DNA of 45,646 bases from Sphingobacteriia bacterium (GTDB taxonomy: Bacteria > Bacteroidota > Bacteroidia > Chitinophagales > Chitinophagaceae), in assembly GCA_017304675.1 (NCBI GenBank), contig JAFKLS010000023.1:1-45646 (forward strand), read 5' to 3'. A program made the position numbers and the translations under genes. Below the pieces are notes generated by a model. That model was not told where the DNA came from, did not search any database, and saw only the letters and a program-made list of their open reading frames with translations. This document shows, in pieces, positions 43,044-45,646 of this stretch (the stretch's first letter is position 1; every line of letters starts with the position of its first letter).

Positions 43044-44519
43044 ATGTATAAACGCTATTCAAAAGAAAATAAGCAAAGATTTCAGTCAAATTTTTGGGAC
43101 ATTTATTGGGGACCAGATGAAGCAAAGGGAGACGACAAATTAAATAGTTACTTTATTGAGATTCCAGAATATAACAAAATAAAAACTGGAGAATATAGAT
43201 ATATCATTGGAAGAAAAGGTACTGGAAAAACAGCAATTATTGAAAGGTTAAAAAGTGACATACATGGGAAATACAATTTTTTCTATAAATACATGTCTCT
43301 AAAAAGCTTTCCTATTCAATCGTTGAGAGGCATGAAGGACAAATCTCAAGGAGACAAATCTCAATTTGTTCCAATCTGGACTTTTTTAGTTTTAATAGAG
43401 TTGAGTAAATTAATAATTCAAGACCAAATGGCTGAATCATCAGACGATATTATTGACCTATCTCAATTTATAAAATCCAACTTTCCATCTAATCTTGGTT
43501 TTCACGAAACAATTAAATCATTAGAGTCATCTGAAAATAAAGTTTCGATTTTTACAAAATGGTTAGGACTTGAGGACAAAACTGGTAATTCAAAAGAAAT
43601 ATTAACACAGGTTCACTTTCAAAAAGCTAATGAAATATTATTCGAACTAATAAAAAGAATAAATAGCAAGTGTACGTACTATTTATTTTTCGATGAACTC
43701 GATGAAGGTTATAGCATCGGTGATAAAGGTTTAAATCTATTACTATTGGCATTATTTAGAGCAATTGAAAATATTTATCTTGAGCTAAAGCATCAACTTA
43801 AAATTAGACCAGTATTAGCGTTACGTTCCGACATTTTTGAAAACCTTGAAGACAATGATTTAAATAAATTAGATGACTTCATTATTAATTTAAGATGGAC
43901 GACAGAGTCTAAATCAAAATACTCTTTACTAGATTTAATAAATGCAAGAATTAATGCATCACTAAAAGTTCAAGATCCAGATAATGCATGGGAATGTGTA
44001 TCATTCAATCGTGATGAAACACTTCCTTATCCTGTAAAATCAATATGGGATTTCATGTATAATAGAACATTTGAAAGACCTCGTGACATAGTTAAATTCA
44101 TGAAAATTTGTGGTAAGTTTAATTATAGAGGAAAATTAGGTTTCCAAGCAGTAAAAACAGCCGAGATTCAATATTCTGAATGGTTTTACAAGGAGTTCAG
44201 AGATGAGATTCAAAGTCACCTATCTATATGGCAGGAAGCTACACAGAGTATTATAAAACTTGGAAAAGGAGTATTTACCTTAGATGAGATTAAATTTGAA
44301 ATGGACAAGGATTCTGCCATTAAAACGCATTTAACTTCTAATAACAAATCTCATGTTGACATACTTGAAGTTCTATTCAACTTTGGCTTAATCGGGAATT
44401 TAAGTGACTCAAATAGGTGGTTTTTCAAGTATAAAGACCACAATTTACCATTTAATCCAGACCATAAAATGCTTGTACATTTTGGTTTTACTAGGAAATT
44501 TAGAATTAGACCATACTAA
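43044..44519 (+). CDS. P-loop ATPase, Sll1717-like (cassette 1)
   Basis: 491 aa from the ATG at 43044; a GTG at 43011 lies in the cassette boundary and is less likely. The N-terminus is FWDIYWGPDEAKGDDKL..YFIEIP, then Walker A GRKGTGKTA (about residues 56-64), a long helical insert, Walker B with its acidic residues in YYLFFDELDEGYS (about residue 213), and ALRSDIFENL, an arginine-finger/sensor-like position. The C-terminal part has FERPRDIVKFM and a winged-helix-like tail. This matches the Sll1717 family of standalone P-loop ATPases, which resemble STAND/KAP-type ATPases; cellular role unknown. The gene is flanked by complementary 10-bp ends and an attC-like repeat, so it is probably horizontally acquired. 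Confidence 0.75.
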   Translation: MYKRYSKENKQRFQSNFWDIYWGPDEAKGDDKLNSYFIEIPEYNKIKTGEYRYIIGRKGTGKTAIIERLKSDIHGKYNFFYKYMSLKSFPIQSLRGMKDKSQGDKSQFVPIWTFLVLIELSKLIIQDQMAESSDDIIDLSQFIKSNFPSNLGFHETIKSLESSENKVSIFTKWLGLEDKTGNSKEILTQVHFQKANEILFELIKRINSKCTYYLFFDELDEGYSIGDKGLNLLLLALFRAIENIYLELKHQLKIRPVLALRSDIFENLEDNDLNKLDDFIINLRWTTESKSKYSLLDLINARINASLKVQDPDNAWECVSFNRDETLPYPVKSIWDFMYNRTFERPRDIVKFMKICGKFNYRGKLGFQAVKTAEIQYSEWFYKEFRDEIQSHLSIWQEATQSIIKLGKGVFTLDEIKFEMDKDSAIKTHLTSNNKSHVDILEVLFNFGLIGNLSDSNRWFFKYKDHNLPFNPDHKMLVHFGFTRKFRIRPY

Positions 44520-44523
44520 AAAC

Positions 44524-44724
44524 TGTGCACAACAAAAGTATTTGCAAAAGCAGGGTTGGACAACGAAACATAGACTAAGTGCAAGAATCAGCAGCGGTTC
44601 TGGCTCGACGTTCAATTTTTAACTTTAGTTCATAACTTCAACAACATATTTTCAAATGGGCATTTGTATCGGGCTGGACAATCAATGAATTCCCTGCCTT
44701 CGCAAATACTCGAACGTTGGCAGT
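44524..44724 (+). repeat. attC-like 200-bp folded repeat 1
   Basis: Left end TGTGCACAAC (44524-44533), then AGTATTTGC (44537-44545) and GCAGGG (44550-44555). Right side CCCTGC (44692-44697), GCAAATACT (44702-44710) and terminal GTTGGCAGT (44716-44724). The inner arms pair perfectly (9 + 6 bp) with unpaired bases between, like the bulged hairpin of integron attC sites. The left end does not match its own right end but matches the boundary at 43013, as expected for a cassette inserted between different neighbours. Confidence 0.75.
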
Positions 44725-44742
44725 AATTATTTTTAGGCCTCA

Positions 44743-45297
44743 ATGACACTTAAAACCAAAGGAATATTTTTAGGACTTTTTTGTTTGCTTTTTGGTGGAC
44801 TACTTTTTTATTTTCAAGGCTACAAAGACAATTCGTATATAAAATATTTATCTCTTGGACTTGTATATTTAGGATGGATAATATTTTTAGGGTCGCTATT
44901 TGGAACAATATTATTAACCGACAAAAAAATACGATTTGTAAATCACAAATTCCTTTGGTTCAAAGACAAGACAATTAAGTTGTTGATTTATGCATCTTTT
45001 GGAATTGGTATCGTAGGGACAATGGAATTTACGAGTAAGTTTGGTACAAATAGAGTAAATCAAATTCTACAAACTGAACCAACAGAAAATGCAATTGGGA
45101 CAATTATTAAAATTGACAGCAGAAATACAAGAGGTGGACCGAAACTGTGGGCAATCATTGAGTATCAGACAAAGAAAGTAAAAGTTACACAAGCAGTTTA
45201 TGACTATAATGAAAAGTATTCTGTAGGACAAAAATATTTATTGCGATACTCAATTAACAACCCACAAATGTTTAAAATTGTAGAACGACAAAAATGA
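44743..45297 (+). CDS. Small membrane protein, DUF3592-like (cassette 2)
   Basis: 184 aa with three hydrophobic segments (about 7-25, 36-57 and 78-95), then a C-terminal beta-rich domain: AIGTIIKIDSRNTRGGPKLWAIIEYQTKKVKVTQ and GQKYLLRYSINNP. This layout (membrane anchors, then a conversion-type beta domain with the flow GTI-x-Y-W..V.Y) recalls DUF3592 proteins. Function is unknown. The gene starts 19 bp after one attC-like repeat and ends 9 bp before the next, filling its cassette almost completely, as integron cassette genes do. Confidence 0.7.
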   Translation: MTLKTKGIFLGLFCLLFGGLLFYFQGYKDNSYIKYLSLGLVYLGWIIFLGSLFGTILLTDKKIRFVNHKFLWFKDKTIKLLIYASFGIGIVGTMEFTSKFGTNRVNQILQTEPTENAIGTIIKIDSRNTRGGPKLWAIIEYQTKKVKVTQAVYDYNEKYSVGQKYLLRYSINNPQMFKIVERQK

Positions 45298-45305
45298 CTA
45301 TAACT

Positions 45306-45507
45306 ACTGCCAACAAAGCATTTGTGTTATGTCGGCGGACGACAACGCAATTGCTCAACTAATTGCATCATTGAGCTTTAGTTCCAGCTTGACGTTATAA
45401 ATTAGGCAATAAATTTTATCATCAACATTTGTATTTTTAATCGGTATTTGTTCTAGCAGATATATTTTAAATTCCGCCACAAACACAAATGCGAGAACGT
45501 TGGCAGC
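45306..45507 (+). repeat. attC-like 200-bp folded repeat 2
   Basis: Left end ACTGCCAAC (45306-45314), then GCATTTGTGTT (45318-45328) and GGCGG (45334-45338). Right side CCGCC (45474-45478), AACACAAATGC (45482-45492) and terminal GTTGGCAGC (45499-45507). The 11-bp and 5-bp arms pair perfectly. The left end is the exact complement of GTTGGCAGT at 44716-44724, the start of its own cassette, and differs by one base from its own right end. Inner GCTCAA/TTGAGC forms a further stem. Confidence 0.78.
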
Positions 45508-45513
45508 AATAGT

Positions 45514-45646
45514 ATGGTAAATCGTTTATCAATCTTATTAATTATTTTTTTCAATATTTTCTGTATTAACCTTTACTCGCAAGAAAAAGAGGAAAAATAC
45601 TATTTCCAAACATCACCTTTCCTTGATTTGAAAAAATTTCCCTCAA
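45514..45646 (+). CDS. Secreted protein of unknown function, truncated by window end (cassette 3)
   Basis: The ATG at 45514 opens 44 codons to the window edge, starting with a signal peptide (MVNRLSILLIIFFNIFCINL) ending YSQ, then a charged stretch (EKEEKYYFQ). It begins 7 bp after the second attC-like repeat, in the same direction as the two preceding cassette genes. The family cannot be judged from the visible part. Confidence 0.6.
   Translation, partial: MVNRLSILLIIFFNIFCINLYSQEKEEKYYFQTSPFLDLKKFPS

Noticed and set aside
43013..44533. Cassette 1 as a transposon with terminal inverted repeats around an ATPase
   Set aside because: The ATPase has no transposase features, there is no target-site duplication, and the right inverted end is itself the start of a longer folded repeat shared with the next unit, which fits a cassette better.

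Overview
The window looks like a chromosomal segment of a Bacteroidota bacterium, most likely Chitinophagaceae or a close relative. The DNA is AT-rich, start regions lack Shine-Dalgarno sequences, and several promoters match the Bacteroidota pattern (TTTG, about 18-20 bp, TAnnTTTG), clearest upstream of both tRNA genes. Many secreted proteins have signal peptides ending ..SQ or ..AQ, and Bacteroidota-typical families are present (DUF4199, DUF6443-type Rhs proteins, DUF6263). The genus call is inference.

Layout. Positions 1-2700: tail of an unknown gene, a PAP2-type membrane phosphatase, a PhyH-type dioxygenase, a short-chain dehydrogenase and tRNA-Arg(ACG). Positions 3188-9000: a CxxCH lipoprotein, a two-domain phospholipase-D-like protein, a small secreted protein and a DUF6263-like lipoprotein.

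Positions 9243-30280 (minus strand) hold a 21-kb Rhs/YD-repeat polymorphic toxin locus. Read 5'->3' on the minus strand it has: a coiled-coil plus beta-barrel outer-membrane protein; three fibre-like proteins sharing a C-terminal module; a 1246-aa YD-repeat protein; a 1779-aa Rhs protein ending in an M35 (aspzincin) metallopeptidase domain; and a secreted candidate immunity protein. An intrinsic terminator follows. Beyond it lie three orphan Rhs C-terminal cassettes (TIGR02594-like peptidoglycan hydrolase, GH75-like chitosanase fold, DUF4329/JAB-like), each followed by a signal-peptide-bearing candidate immunity protein, and then a dead core remnant. A hairpin-forming inverted repeat sits at three of the cassette junctions. 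A LuxR-type response regulator is divergent from the operon.

Positions 31169-42621 are mostly housekeeping: tRNA-Pro(GGG), a dihydroorotase homologue lacking metal ligands, DUF4199, two glycosyltransferases, a complete GDP-D-glycero-alpha-D-manno-heptose set (hddA, gmhA, hddC, gmhB), lepA and a KirBac-type potassium channel.

Positions 43013-45646 look like an integron-type gene-cassette array with no integrase in view: an Sll1717-type P-loop ATPase gene, a small membrane protein gene and a truncated secreted protein gene, all co-oriented and separated by ~200-bp long-hairpin repeats. The left end of each repeat is complementary to the 5' boundary of its own cassette, as expected for attC-type cassettes. 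The cassette array and the Rhs locus with its junction repeats are the two most interesting parts of the window.
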